Source of the DNA: HT1-32 sp040219025
Lineage (GTDB): Bacteria > Pseudomonadota > Alphaproteobacteria > Rhodospirillales > HT1-32
Assembly (NCBI GenBank): GCA_040219025.1
Contig: JAVJTE010000027.1
Location: forward strand, 62,001-126,000
Direction of reading: 5' to 3'
Length of the DNA: 64,000 bases
Below, one piece after another: positions 45,288-53,781 of the stretch. The position numbers and the translations under genes were made by a program. Position 1 is the first letter of the stretch. Each line of letters opens with the position of its first letter. The notes below the pieces were generated by a model that searched no databases, had not been told where the DNA came from, and saw only the letters and a program-made list of their open reading frames with translations.

Positions 45288-45986
45288 TCAACCGGGCGGT
45301 GTAATAATATCGAGAGGGCGCTTCTCATAGACGTCTGAAATTTTCGAGCCATTCCAGACGTAACAGAGATGCTGGCCTTGCCGGCAGTTTGACAGGACTG
45401 GCGGTCTGAACACTGCTGCGCATTCACCGCCGGGATTACGAACGCTGTCATATACTATGCCGAATGAACCTTCTGCTCTCAATCGGGTGGCGAGCCGCAT
45501 TCCGGCAGAATAGTCATCAGAATCATACACCGATGGAAACTCATCTCTCTGACCACGCAGGTTATGAAGGGTACCTGACAGATCGACGAGATAGACCCTC
45601 ATGTCCAGTTCCAGCCGGTTCTGTCGGGTGGCGAGCATGAATTTCTGCCGGTGATACACGGTTTCGGAAATTGCTGTCTGAAGTTCATGCCCGGCATAGA
45701 AGACGCCAAAAGTGCCGTCCGTAAATCGGCTGCCCTGCGGGTTCAGATGTGTAAATGCGGCCATGATGGTGCTCGTTCCCGGGCCACTGATGCGATCATC
45801 GGGGTCTACGAGCCGGATCTCGCCGACCTCGGCACGCAGCCTCGGATTGGTCAGGCTCTCTATTTCAAAGACTGCTTCGAGATCATCAGGATCTGCAACG
45901 CGTTCAAACAGATCGATTGGCGGGAACCGGCTGGGAATAATCCGGTAGCAAGGCCTCCAGTCCACTTCATCTGAGGGAATGTTCAC
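45288..45986 (-). CDS. RES-domain toxin
   Basis: The 232-residue protein has the RES-domain landmarks: Arg in WRPCYRIIPSRF, Glu in ELQTAISETVYHRQKF, and the Ser region GIVYDSVRNPGGECAAVFRPP. RES toxins (MbcT, ParT, Res) degrade or transfer NAD-derived groups and stop growth unless bound by an Xre antitoxin. Its ATG overlaps the antitoxin stop by 4 nt, the usual order of antitoxin first. Its base composition is less GC-rich than the neighbours, suggesting acquisition. Confidence 0.88.
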   Translation of the reverse strand: MNIPSDEVDWRPCYRIIPSRFPPIDLFERVADPDDLEAVFEIESLTNPRLRAEVGEIRLVDPDDRISGPGTSTIMAAFTHLNPQGSRFTDGTFGVFYAGHELQTAISETVYHRQKFMLATRQNRLELDMRVYLVDLSGTLHNLRGQRDEFPSVYDSDDYSAGMRLATRLRAEGSFGIVYDSVRNPGGECAAVFRPPVLSNCRQGQHLCYVWNGSKISDVYEKRPLDIITPPG

Positions 45987-46387
45987 GCCCAGCCGCCCCG
46001 TTGAGCATCGAGGTACTGTCTGACAACGAACAGATCAGCGACATTTCCCGAAAGCATTCGGTCCAGTGCGGATTGTCCGCCAAACAGCGGTGCTGCGTTG
46101 GGACGTTTTACCCATTCATCTGATGCCTTCTCATCCGGCAGCAATATCCGGAGAGCTTTGTAAATTCCCAGAATATAGGAAATCCGCTCCAGGGTGTCTT
46201 TTGACAAGGCAGCATTCTTGCCGGCTTTCCAGTTATGGAAAGTTGACGCTGTGGTTACGCCCAGAAGGGTCATCTGCTGGTTGTTCGATAGCCCCCATTG
46301 TCTGGCAATGTTGAAGAATGTTCTCAATGCCGGACCTGAGAGATCCTTACGATTTGGGTGACTCTGGTTCTCAACCTTTACAGACAT
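45983..46387 (-). CDS. Xre/MbcA/ParS-type antitoxin
   Basis: The 134-residue protein has an N-terminal helix-turn-helix (NNQQMTLLGVTTASTFHNWKAG) and a C-terminal toxin-binding segment (RPNAAPLFGGQSALDRMLSGNVADLFVVRQYLD), the DUF2384 pattern ending in a short tail that plugs the RES active site. It precedes and overlaps the toxin gene. It probably represses its own promoter at the inverted repeat 7-49 bp upstream. Confidence 0.9.
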   Translation of the reverse strand: MSVKVENQSHPNRKDLSGPALRTFFNIARQWGLSNNQQMTLLGVTTASTFHNWKAGKNAALSKDTLERISYILGIYKALRILLPDEKASDEWVKRPNAAPLFGGQSALDRMLSGNVADLFVVRQYLDAQRGGWA

Positions 46388-46393
46388 TTAAAA

Positions 46394-46436
46394 CTCCATA
46401 TCTGGAATATTTATTATATATACTCTTAATATGGAG
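46394..46436 (-). promoter_or_regulatory. Candidate operator of the RES/Xre operon
   Basis: CTCCATAT (46394-46401) and its exact inverse ATATGGAG (46429-46436) flank an AT-rich stretch with TATATA elements directly before the antitoxin start. This arrangement fits autorepression by the antitoxin. Confidence 0.55.
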
Positions 46437-46576
46437 GATTATCAAGAATCCTGTATGAAACCCTCTGTGGATTGCTTCTCTGTCGCTGAGCCCTTCACTC
46501 AGGATGGATAACCTCTATATAAAGTTCTCCGCGGAGAGCTAACGAACTTGGTGTGTCACAAAGGGGGTCAGAAACG

Positions 46577-46765
46577 ATGGGTATCCAGATGCTAATGATC
46601 GACACACTGACGGGCTTCGAGAGCATAACGGAGATAGAGGCCTTCAAAAACGAGATAGCGAAACTCCCGAGAGACAGGTGGGAGACGGAAGCGGCCTGGG
46701 AGTCAGTGCGGATGGCGGAAAAAGCGCTGCTCGAACGGGAACAGCACGAGCAGAAGCGAGGATAA
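46577..46765 (+). CDS. Small hypothetical protein
   Basis: The 62-residue protein (from ATG 46577, preceded by AAGGGGG) is soluble, acidic in the middle and basic at the end, and mostly helical (EIEAFKNEIAKLPRDRW). I recognise no family. A GTG at 46553 could add 8 residues. A perfect 12-bp palindrome (46526-46537) and a TATATAAA stretch lie upstream. It sits between the toxin-antitoxin module and tRNA-Pro, perhaps part of the same acquired segment. Confidence 0.5.
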   Translation: MGIQMLMIDTLTGFESITEIEAFKNEIAKLPRDRWETEAAWESVRMAEKALLEREQHEQKRG

Positions 46766-46993
46766 ATCCCGAGATTCCCCCGCTGATCTGGTATTCCTCT
46801 TAACGTCGGTGCCTGCCGACAGACAGGTCACTGCTGAATTTCTTCTGAAAAGGACAGTGACGCTTCGTGAAGCACATCCGCAACCCCGGAACAGTCCGGA
46901 CATGCGCCTGTGGATGCCCGGGAGTTTGCGCGGCCATCTTTTAACGCCCGAGTTAGCGCCCGAGTTGCTGTGTTGTTCTCTGTCGGAGGATTA

Positions 46994-47028
46994 TCCCGCA
47001 GCCAGCCTAAGCGGCTGTAACTGCGGGA
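46994..47028 (-). terminator. Hairpin 3' of tRNA-Pro
   Basis: An 8-bp outer stem (46994-47001 with 47021-47028) and a 5-bp inner stem (47003-47007 with 47013-47017) form a stable hairpin 9 nt beyond the tRNA 3' end. There is no T-tract on the tRNA strand, so it may act as a processing or termination structure. Confidence 0.5.
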
Positions 47029-47036
47029 CTTTCTGT

Positions 47037-47113
47037 TGGTCGGAGTGAGAGGATTCGAACCTCCGGCCCCTGCCTCCCGAAGACAGTGCTCTACCAGGCT
47101 GAGCTACACTCCG
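47037..47113 (-). tRNA. tRNA-Pro (anticodon CGG)
   Basis: The 77-nt minus-strand sequence folds as a full cloverleaf. The acceptor stem is CGGAGTG/CACTCCG, the D-loop is AGCCTGGTAGAGC, and the anticodon stem CTGTC/GGCAG holds the loop TTCGGGA (CGG, reading CCG). The T-loop is GGTTCGAATCC and the CCA end is encoded. Confidence 0.97.
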
Positions 47114-47146
47114 GCATTCTACCCCGCGTGTGCGGGTCGGGGCGGT

Positions 47147-47175
47147 TATATAACGCCAAGCCCGGAGCAGGGCAA
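47147..47175 (-). promoter_or_regulatory. tRNA-Pro promoter
   Basis: On the minus strand TTGCCC (47170-47175) and TATATA (47147-47152) are 17 bp apart, about 34 bp before the tRNA. A GC-rich discriminator follows, as in stringently controlled promoters. Confidence 0.6.
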
Positions 47176-47212
47176 GCAATGCGCACAGGCCCCGGCTAAA
47201 ATTTTCAGACCG

Positions 47213-48232
47213 TCAGTGGGCGCGGCTGATGCAGAAATCGACGATGTCGATCAGGGCCTTCTTGTAGTCGCTGTCGGGGAAGATGCCGAGGGCATCGCGG
47301 GCCATCGCACCATAATGGCGGGCGCGGTCAATCGAGTCGGTCAGCGCCCGGTGTTTGTCGATCAGCGTCATCGCATGGTCGAGGTCCTCGTCGCGGATCT
47401 CCTGCTCCTCCAGCGTGCGTTTCCAGAAGGCGCGTTCGCTGTCGTCACCCCGGCGGAAGGCGAGGACCACCGGCAGGGTGATCTTGCCATCGCGGAAATC
47501 GTCGCCGATGGCCTTGCCGAGGTCGGCCTGCCGGGCGGAATAGTCGAGCACGTCATCAATCAGCTGGAAGGCGATGCCGAGATTGAGGCCGTAAGCCCGC
47601 AGCGCTTCCTCCTCAACCGCCGGACGGTCGGCAACAACAGCGCCAATCTCGCAGGCCGCGGCAAACAGGGCCGCCGTTTTTGCGGTCACCACTTCAAGAT
47701 AGGCCGCCTCGCCGGTTTCGGTGTCGTTGGCGGTGATCAGCTGCAGCACCTCGCCCTCGGCAATGGTTGACGAGGCGCTGGAGAGGATGCGCAGAACATC
47801 CAGCGAGCCGTCTTCGACCATCAGTTCAAAGGCCCGGCTGAACAGGAAATCACCGACCAGCACGCTGGCCTTGTTGCCCCAGATGGCGTTGGCGGAATCC
47901 TGGCCCCGGCGGAGCGCACTTTCATCGACCACATCGTCATGCAGCAGGGTTGCGGTGTGAATGAATTCAACACAGCTGGCGAGGCCGATATGGCGTTCGC
48001 CGTCATAGCCGCAGAGCCGGGCTGCGGCCAGGGTCATCAGCGGGCGCAGGCGCTTGCCGCCGGATGCTACGATATGACCGGCAAGCTGCGGGATCAGCGC
48101 CACCGGCGACTGCATGTTCTGCACAATCAGGCGGTTAACGCCTTTCAGGTCTTCCGCCACCAGCCCGTGAAGCTGGTCGAAAGCATCCTTTCCGTTATTC
48201 TCGTCGCGTTCCAGATTGACTACGATACCCAC
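47213..48232 (-). CDS. ispB: Polyprenyl (octaprenyl-type) diphosphate synthase
   Basis: This trans-prenyltransferase (339 residues) makes the long isoprenoid side chain of ubiquinone. The two Asp-rich motifs are present: LLHDDVVDES, first motif, and LIDDVLDYS, second motif. GGKRLRPLMTLAAARL, an upstream conserved region, is also seen. The chain length cannot be fixed exactly; alphaproteobacteria usually make C50. It is divergent from the DUF2007 gene. Confidence 0.94.
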   Translation of the reverse strand: MGIVVNLERDENNGKDAFDQLHGLVAEDLKGVNRLIVQNMQSPVALIPQLAGHIVASGGKRLRPLMTLAAARLCGYDGERHIGLASCVEFIHTATLLHDDVVDESALRRGQDSANAIWGNKASVLVGDFLFSRAFELMVEDGSLDVLRILSSASSTIAEGEVLQLITANDTETGEAAYLEVVTAKTAALFAAACEIGAVVADRPAVEEEALRAYGLNLGIAFQLIDDVLDYSARQADLGKAIGDDFRDGKITLPVVLAFRRGDDSERAFWKRTLEEQEIRDEDLDHAMTLIDKHRALTDSIDRARHYGAMARDALGIFPDSDYKKALIDIVDFCISRAH

Positions 48233-48332
48233 ACTGCTTGTCCCGGTTTTCTTGCATGACAGATACAGGCAGCATAGAAGCCCGACAGAAGGGCGGCAAC
48301 CGTGGCGGTCTCCCGCCGGAGGATATCAGGCG

Positions 48333-48551
48333 ATGAAAGAGCTGTTGCGCACCAACGATCCGGTCGAATTGTCCTTTGTGCAGGCGCTGCTGACGGATTC
48401 CGGGATAGAGAGCATCGTTTTTGATCAGCATACCAGTATCATGGAGGGCAGCATCGGTGCGATTCCCCGCCGGATCATGGTGATTGATGAAGATCATGCC
48501 CGGGCCGTCCGTCTGCTGGAGAATGCCGGATGCCTGACGCCGAAGGAATGA
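48333..48551 (+). CDS. DUF2007-family small protein
   Basis: The 72-residue protein (MKELLRTNDPVELSFVQALL, ending ARAVRLLENAGCL) is a ferredoxin-like DUF2007 signal-transducer fold, possibly a small-molecule or partner-binding module. An in-frame start upstream (48216) would overlap the divergent ispB promoter and is not supported. It overlaps the methyltransferase gene by 22 nt, so they are co-expressed. Confidence 0.85.
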   Translation: MKELLRTNDPVELSFVQALLTDSGIESIVFDQHTSIMEGSIGAIPRRIMVIDEDHARAVRLLENAGCLTPKE

Positions 48552-49282
48552 TCGCCACGACGGAAGACCGGGTGCTGGACGGTAATGTCATCCTGCATCA
48601 GCCGGTCAGCGGCTATCGTGCGGCGATAGACCCGATCCTGCTGGCGGCGGCGGTGATGGCCCGCCCGGGTGCCCGGGTTCTCGATCTCGGGGCCGGTGTC
48701 GGGACGGCTTCGCTCTGCCTCAGCCATCGCCGGCCTGATCTGAAGATCGATGCGCTGGAACTTCAGCCGCCGCTTGCCGCGCTTGCCGAACGCAATATCC
48801 GCGAGAACCGGGCGGAAAATGTGTCGGTCACCTGCGCTGATGTTTTCTCTCTGCCCGCTGCCTTCCCGTCACAGAGCTTTGATGTCGTGATGAGCAATCC
48901 GCCTTACTGGCGCACCGGTGATACTCGTCCGTCGCCGGACGACATCAAGCGTCTGGCAACCGTGGAAGGCCCGGAGGGTCTCGCCGGCTGGACCCGTGCT
49001 GCCTCCAGACTGCTGGGGCCGGACGGAACATTCGTGCTGATCCACAGTGCCGGGCGGCTGGCGGATATCCTCTCTGCCGGGGATGCCTGCGGGATGCGGT
49101 CTGTTTCGGTTTTCCCTGTCTGGTCGAAACCGGGAAAGTCGGCGAAAAGGGTGATTGTGACGCTCCGCAGGTCGCTGAAGTCCGGTCTGGAGCTGCTGCC
49201 CGGACTGGTTTTGCATCGCGATGGCGGCCATTACGGCGCGGCAACGGAGCGAATTTTGCGGGGCGATTGCCCGTTGTTCTGA
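48530..49282 (+). CDS. tRNA1(Val) adenine-N6-methyltransferase-like protein (TrmN6/YfiC family)
   Basis: The 250-residue class I methyltransferase has the SAM motif ARVLDLGAGVGTASLCLSHR and the adenine-methylating motif SNPPYWRTGD (NPPY). YfiC/TrmN6 in E. coli methylates A37 of tRNA1Val. The position after ispB and DUF2007 is conserved in alphaproteobacteria. The exact tRNA target is inferred. Confidence 0.88.
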   Translation: MPDAEGMIATTEDRVLDGNVILHQPVSGYRAAIDPILLAAAVMARPGARVLDLGAGVGTASLCLSHRRPDLKIDALELQPPLAALAERNIRENRAENVSVTCADVFSLPAAFPSQSFDVVMSNPPYWRTGDTRPSPDDIKRLATVEGPEGLAGWTRAASRLLGPDGTFVLIHSAGRLADILSAGDACGMRSVSVFPVWSKPGKSAKRVIVTLRRSLKSGLELLPGLVLHRDGGHYGAATERILRGDCPLF

Positions 49283-49336
49283 AGCCCCGGATTTTGACGC
49301 CCGGGATTTCGACCCATATAGAGTGCACTGGACAGG

Positions 49337-49873
49337 ATGGCAGGTCAGGGTATGTCTCAGGCGAATTTGATTACGGCGGTGGCCTCGATTGCTGCGGTCT
49401 TGCTGGCGGGGTATTTCATCTATTACCTCGCCTCGGTTGCGACCGATCTCTATCAGCTCAAGATCGAGATGAAACGGGAGGTCGAGGAGCGGCTTCGCGG
49501 CCTGAAGCAGGAAGTTGAGGCGAGAATCGTTGACCGGTCGAAATGGGTCCGCGAGAACCTGCGCGAAGAGAACCAGCGCAGCCTCGGTGAATTGCGTGAA
49601 CTGGTAGAGAAAGCCTTCAGTGAGTCGGACAGGGAAGTACTGCAACTGCGCCGGCAGATCGGGGAGCTGACCGAAAGGCTGGCTGTGCTGGAACATGTGG
49701 CCGAAAACGGGTCGGAGGCCCCGGATAAGGAGATGCCTGTAGCAGACCTGTCCGTTAAAGCCCCCGCCTCCGAGCAGGATATAAGCCTGGCCGGTGAGCA
49801 GGCCGGGCCGTCGCGCAAGCCATCCCCGGGTGACTTCGCCGAGGCTCCGGTTCAGAAAATCAACAAAGGATAA
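49337..49873 (+). CDS. Membrane-anchored coiled-coil protein of unknown function
   Basis: The 178-residue protein has one N-terminal membrane helix (about residues 11-35) followed by a long charged coiled coil (about 40-120; repeated glutamate, arginine and leucine) and a disordered acidic tail. It is encoded 2 bp before the S49 peptidase gene and is probably its membrane partner, since that peptidase has no membrane anchor of its own. No family recognised. Confidence 0.75.
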   Translation: MAGQGMSQANLITAVASIAAVLLAGYFIYYLASVATDLYQLKIEMKREVEERLRGLKQEVEARIVDRSKWVRENLREENQRSLGELRELVEKAFSESDREVLQLRRQIGELTERLAVLEHVAENGSEAPDKEMPVADLSVKAPASEQDISLAGEQAGPSRKPSPGDFAEAPVQKINKG

Positions 49874-49875
49874 TC

Positions 49876-50724
49876 ATGAAGAATTTTATGTCGAAATTGC
49901 CGCTGCCCGCGGTACTCACCCGTCGCCGCCCGCGTGTCAATGTGATCCGCCTGACCGGGGTGATCGGGCAGGCCGGTGTGATGCGCAAGGGGCTGACCCT
50001 CGACAGCCTGTCAGAGGCCATTGGCAAGGCCTTTGCCTCGGAGAAGATCTCGGCTGTGGCCCTGCAGATCAATTCGCCCGGCGGCTCGCCGGTACAGTCA
50101 TCGCTGATCCAGCGGCGTATCCGCCAGCTGGCGGACGAGAAGAAGATTCCCGTTTATGCCTTCGCCGAGGATGTCGCCGCGTCCGGTGGCTACTGGCTGG
50201 CCATGGCAGCAGACGAATTCTATGCGGATGCGGGATCGATCATCGGGTCAATCGGTGTGGTCTCTGCCGGTTTCGGTTTTGAAGAGGCGATTGCCAGGCT
50301 GGGGATTGAGCGGCGGATGCATACCGCCGGTACCCGCAAGGCAATGCTTGATCCGTTCCAGAAGGAACGCCCGGCAGATGTGAAGAAGCTGAAGGAAATT
50401 CAGGCGGATCTGCATGGCCTGTTTCAGGAACTGGTGCAGCAAAGCCGTGGCGAGCGCCTGAAGGGTGCGCCGAAAGACCTGTTCAGCGGTGATGTCTGGA
50501 CCGGGCGTCAGGCGGTGGAGCTTGGCCTGATTGACGGTCTCGGTGATCTGCGGACGGTGATGCGCGAGAAGTTCGGCAAGAAAGTCCGCTTTCAGGTGGT
50601 CAATGAATCCCGCGGCGGGCTCCGCCGGTTCTTCGGCGGCAGTGCCGGGCCGGATATGGACCTTGCCGGAAATGCGCTGGCCACACTGGAAGAACGCGCT
50701 CTGTGGAGCCGCTTCGGACTTTAA
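49876..50724 (+). CDS. sppA: S49-family (SppA-like) signal peptide peptidase
   Basis: The 282-residue protein is a short SppA-type serine protease. The catalytic Ser lies in VAASGGYWLAMAADE, with GSIIGSIGVVSAG next to it, and the general-base Lys probably in GTRKAMLDPFQ. VALQINSPGGSPVQS precedes it. Bacterial SppA removes signal peptides left in the membrane. This version has no N-terminal membrane helix, so it may depend on the coiled-coil membrane protein encoded just upstream. Confidence 0.9.
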   Translation: MKNFMSKLPLPAVLTRRRPRVNVIRLTGVIGQAGVMRKGLTLDSLSEAIGKAFASEKISAVALQINSPGGSPVQSSLIQRRIRQLADEKKIPVYAFAEDVAASGGYWLAMAADEFYADAGSIIGSIGVVSAGFGFEEAIARLGIERRMHTAGTRKAMLDPFQKERPADVKKLKEIQADLHGLFQELVQQSRGERLKGAPKDLFSGDVWTGRQAVELGLIDGLGDLRTVMREKFGKKVRFQVVNESRGGLRRFFGGSAGPDMDLAGNALATLEERALWSRFGL

Positions 50725-50770
50725 CCCGGCGGAGGCCGTGGTCTCCCGTCCGGACTTACACCTTTGTGAA

Positions 50771-50890
50771 CGGGTCCCGTCTTTCGACGGGATGACATGG
50801 CAGGGGATACAGAGGGCAAAACGCGCTGTACCTGCGAATAAATGGAGTCCGCAACCCCTTCATGTCATCCCGGCGCAGGCCGGGAACCAG
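50771..50890. repeat. Paired palindromic intergenic repeat, copy B
   Basis: The right-type unit (50771-50800, GGGTCCCGT to CGGGATGACATGG) and the left-type unit (50861-50890, TGTCATCCCGG to GGCCGGGAACCAG) lie in opposite order to copy A, with about 60 bp between them, in the gap between convergent sppA and ppa. Confidence 0.7.
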
Positions 50891-50921
50891 TTGCTGCCGG
50901 GCGTGAGGCGGTGAACCGGGA

Positions 50922-51455
50922 TCAGCCTTTCTGCTCAGCCCGTTCGATGGCCTTGCGGATCACGTCCTGGGCTTCCTCTGCTTCGCCCCAGCGGGATATC
51001 TTGACCCATTTGTCGCGTTCGAGATCTTTGTAATGCTCAAAGAAATGCGCGATCTGTTCGAGCTGGGTCGAGCGGATCTGGCGATAGGAAGTAACATCCG
51101 CGTGGTAGGGATGCAGCTTGTCATGGGGGACCAGCAGGACTTTCTCGTCCGGCCCGGCTTCGTCTTCCATATACAGCACGCCAATCGGGCGTGACCGCAG
51201 CACGGCACCGGGAATCACCGGCAGCGGACCAAGTACCAGGCCGTCAACCGGGTCGCCGTCTTCCGACAGCGTATGCGGAATGAAGCCGTAATTGGCCGGA
51301 TAGAACATGGCGGTATGCAGGAACCGGTCGACATACATGGCACCGGAATCCTTGTCGACTTCATATTTGACGGGATTTCCGCCGATCGGAATCTCGACGA
51401 TGATGTTCACGTCAAACGGCGGGTTTGCGCCGATGGGAATGTTTTTCAGAATCAT
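50922..51455 (-). CDS. ppa: Inorganic pyrophosphatase
   Basis: The 177-residue family I enzyme hydrolyses pyrophosphate to phosphate. Visible are KYEVDKDSGAMYVDRFL, FYPANYGFIPHTLSEDGDPVDGLVLG (the D-x-D-x-x-D metal site) and PHDKLHPYHADV. The start at 51455 (MILKNIPIGANPPF) matches the family; the frame runs further upstream but without conserved sequence. Confidence 0.96.
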   Translation of the reverse strand: MILKNIPIGANPPFDVNIIVEIPIGGNPVKYEVDKDSGAMYVDRFLHTAMFYPANYGFIPHTLSEDGDPVDGLVLGPLPVIPGAVLRSRPIGVLYMEDEAGPDEKVLLVPHDKLHPYHADVTSYRQIRSTQLEQIAHFFEHYKDLERDKWVKISRWGEAEEAQDVIRKAIERAEQKG

Positions 51456-51570
51456 GATGCGGTTCCGGCCTGCCTTGAAGGTCGTTATTTGTGCGGCGCA
51501 CAATAATTGCTGCGATGCGATAGTACAATAGCATTTGCCTTGCGCCCGGTCGCCGACGTTAACTGCGCCC

Positions 51571-52593
51571 ATGTCAAAGCGAGAAAACATGAAGGACGCC
51601 GCCCCGAAAACCATCATGGTTTATGTCGGGCTGGACCGTCTGGGTGACAGCCTGCTGAAGCTGGCTTTTGTTCGTGGCCTGCGCACGGCCTTTCCCGACG
51701 CGCATATCACCTGGGTGGCGGGCAAGGATACCAGCCTGTTCGCAACGGTCTTCGCACCCCTGACGAAGGGATTGATCGACGAGGTGATCGAGCGGGCCGG
51801 GATCGGCCTGTCCCCGATGGAGTTGCTGCGCCGGCCGCTGGGCGGGCGGGCGTTCGAGATGATCATTGATACCCAGCGGGTGTTGCTGCCGACACTGGTT
51901 CTCTGGCGCATTCCCCACCGGTATTTCATTTCACCTTCCGCCCGGTTTCTGCTGTCATCGGTCAAACCGCCGAAGGGCTATCGCTTTCCGAAACCGATGA
52001 TGCATCAGCTGATGGACCTGCTGGAATTCGCCAGCGGCTCCCGGTACGAGCCGCCAGCCAGTCTCGACCTTGCCCTGCCCGAGGCCTGTGAAGCCGAGGC
52101 AAAACGACTGCTGCCGGATGATGGCAGACGCTATGTCGGCCTGGCACCGGGGGCGGGGGGGCGGCCAAAATGCTGGCCGCTGAACCGTTTTGTCGAACTG
52201 GCGAAAACCCAGACGGAACAGGGCCGCCAGCCCGTTTTCATTCTGGGTCCGCAGGAAAGCGACTGGATCGAACAGGTACAGCAGGGCGTACCGGCTGCGT
52301 TATATCCTCTGCAGGATCCGGATATTCCGGATGGGCTGCGCGGCGATCCCCTGCTGACCATCGCACTGGCAAAACGGCTGGCCCTGACCGTCAGCAACGA
52401 TTCCGGCATCGGGCATATGATTGCCGCCGCCGGGACGCCGCTGGTCTCGCTGTTCGGGCCGACCAATCCGGAGAAGTTTCCACCGATGACCCGGGCGCTG
52501 AAAATCATCCGGGCACAGGATTTTGGCGGCGAGATGATGGACGCCATCCCCCTTGCGGCAGTATCATCGGAAGCAGACAAACAGCTGGGCTGA
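51571..52593 (+). CDS. Glycosyltransferase family 9 (heptosyltransferase-like)
   Basis: The 340-residue GT-B enzyme resembles LPS heptosyltransferases. It has GLDRLGDSLLKLAFVRGLRTAFPDAHITWV at the N-terminus, VGLAPGAGGRPKCWPLNRF, and the nucleotide-sugar site SNDSGIGHMIAAAGTPLVSLFGPTNPEKF. It likely adds a sugar to lipopolysaccharide core on the cytoplasmic face. ATG 51589 is an alternative start. It is divergent from ppa. Confidence 0.88.
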   Translation: MSKRENMKDAAPKTIMVYVGLDRLGDSLLKLAFVRGLRTAFPDAHITWVAGKDTSLFATVFAPLTKGLIDEVIERAGIGLSPMELLRRPLGGRAFEMIIDTQRVLLPTLVLWRIPHRYFISPSARFLLSSVKPPKGYRFPKPMMHQLMDLLEFASGSRYEPPASLDLALPEACEAEAKRLLPDDGRRYVGLAPGAGGRPKCWPLNRFVELAKTQTEQGRQPVFILGPQESDWIEQVQQGVPAALYPLQDPDIPDGLRGDPLLTIALAKRLALTVSNDSGIGHMIAAAGTPLVSLFGPTNPEKFPPMTRALKIIRAQDFGGEMMDAIPLAAVSSEADKQLG

Positions 52594-52649
52594 TGTCCGG
52601 CACCACCTTCACGACCGGCCTTCCGGCCACAAACACAGGATGAAGAAAC

Positions 52650-53645
52650 ATGATCAATGCAGCCATCGTCGGCCTTGGCCGATGGGGACAGAAACTCGTC
52701 GATTCCGTACAGACCGCTGACGGCCCGAAGGGCGATGCCATCCGGGTCAGCCGGGCGGTCACCCGCACCCCGTCGAAGGTTGAGGATTACTGCAAGGGCC
52801 TCGGGCTCACGCTGAGCGACCGTTATGAGGATGCGCTGGAAGACAGCAGCATCGATGCGGTGATTCTGGCGACACCACACAGCCAGCATGCCGACCAGAT
52901 TGTTGCGGCAGCGGCGGCGGGCAAGCAGGTTTTTGTTGAAAAGCCGTTCACCCTGAACCGTGCCGATGCCGTGCGTGCTGCGGAAGCCTGCGCCAAAGCC
53001 GGTGTGGTCTGCGCCCTCGGTCATAACCGGCGTTTCCTGCCGGCAATGCGCGAGATCAAACAGCTGATCGACAGCGATACGCTCGGCCAGATGCTGCAGG
53101 TCGAGGCGAACTTCTCCGGCAACGGCGCGCTGCGTTACAAGGCGGATATGTGGCGGGCCAATGGTGCGGAGGAAAGCCCGGTTGGCGGCATGACCGGCAT
53201 GGGCGTCCATATGATCGACAGCATGGTGATGATGTATGGCCATATCGAGGCGGTACGCGCGGTCAGCAAGCGTCAGGTTGTCGAGGTCGATATGGATGAT
53301 ACCTCGGTCATCATGCTGGAATTCCGGAATGGCCGCCTTGGCACCCTGACCACGCTGGCGGCAACCCAGCCGCTCTGGCGCATCCAGTTCGCGGGTGTAA
53401 AGGGCTGGGTTCAGCTCAGCCATCACACGAAGATGGAAAGCCTGATCGACGGAATTGGCCGCAAGCAGCGCGATTTCGAGGCAACGGATATCGAACGTGC
53501 CGAGCTTGAAGCCTTCGCCGTGGCTGCCTCTGGCGGTGCCGCCTATCCGCTGCCGGTCGAGGACGCGGTGCATAACGCCGCCGTTCTGGAAGCCATCATC
53601 ACCTCGGCCAGACAGAACGGTGATCGCGTGGTTGTCGCCGGCTGA
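52650..53645 (+). CDS. Gfo/Idh/MocA-family NAD(P)-dependent oxidoreductase
   Basis: The 331-residue protein has the Rossmann start INAAIVGLGRWGQKLVDSV, the EKP motif VEKPFTLNRADAV, and the second-domain GGMTGMGVHMIDSMVMMYG. Such enzymes act on sugars, inositol or amino-sugar derivatives. It lies 56 bp after the glycosyltransferase gene, and a shared role in sugar metabolism is only inferred. Confidence 0.9.
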   Translation: MINAAIVGLGRWGQKLVDSVQTADGPKGDAIRVSRAVTRTPSKVEDYCKGLGLTLSDRYEDALEDSSIDAVILATPHSQHADQIVAAAAAGKQVFVEKPFTLNRADAVRAAEACAKAGVVCALGHNRRFLPAMREIKQLIDSDTLGQMLQVEANFSGNGALRYKADMWRANGAEESPVGGMTGMGVHMIDSMVMMYGHIEAVRAVSKRQVVEVDMDDTSVIMLEFRNGRLGTLTTLAATQPLWRIQFAGVKGWVQLSHHTKMESLIDGIGRKQRDFEATDIERAELEAFAVAASGGAAYPLPVEDAVHNAAVLEAIITSARQNGDRVVVAG

Positions 53646-53669
53646 CGGTCCTTCCCTCTGATATGGCCC

Positions 53670-53758
53670 CTCATGTCATTCCGGCGCAGGCCGGAACCCG
53701 GCCGTTAAGCCTTCAGCTCATGACGGCGGGTTCCCGTATTTCGACGGGATGACATGGG
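53670..53758. repeat. Paired palindromic intergenic repeat, copy C
   Basis: The left-type unit (53670-53701, TGTCATTCCGG with CCGGAACCCGG) and the right-type unit (53727-53758, CGGGTTCCCG to GACGGGATGACATGG) lie in the same order as copy A, in the gap between two convergent genes. Confidence 0.7.
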
Positions 53759-53781
53759 AGCAATTATGCAGCCGGTCAATC

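Noticed and set aside
46809..47048. 79-codon open frame before tRNA-Pro
   Set aside because: Runs into the tRNA hairpin and the tRNA 3' end; no family features.
20308..53758. CRISPR array made from the recurring palindromic units
   Set aside because: The units are isolated facing pairs with no regular spacers and no cas genes nearby.
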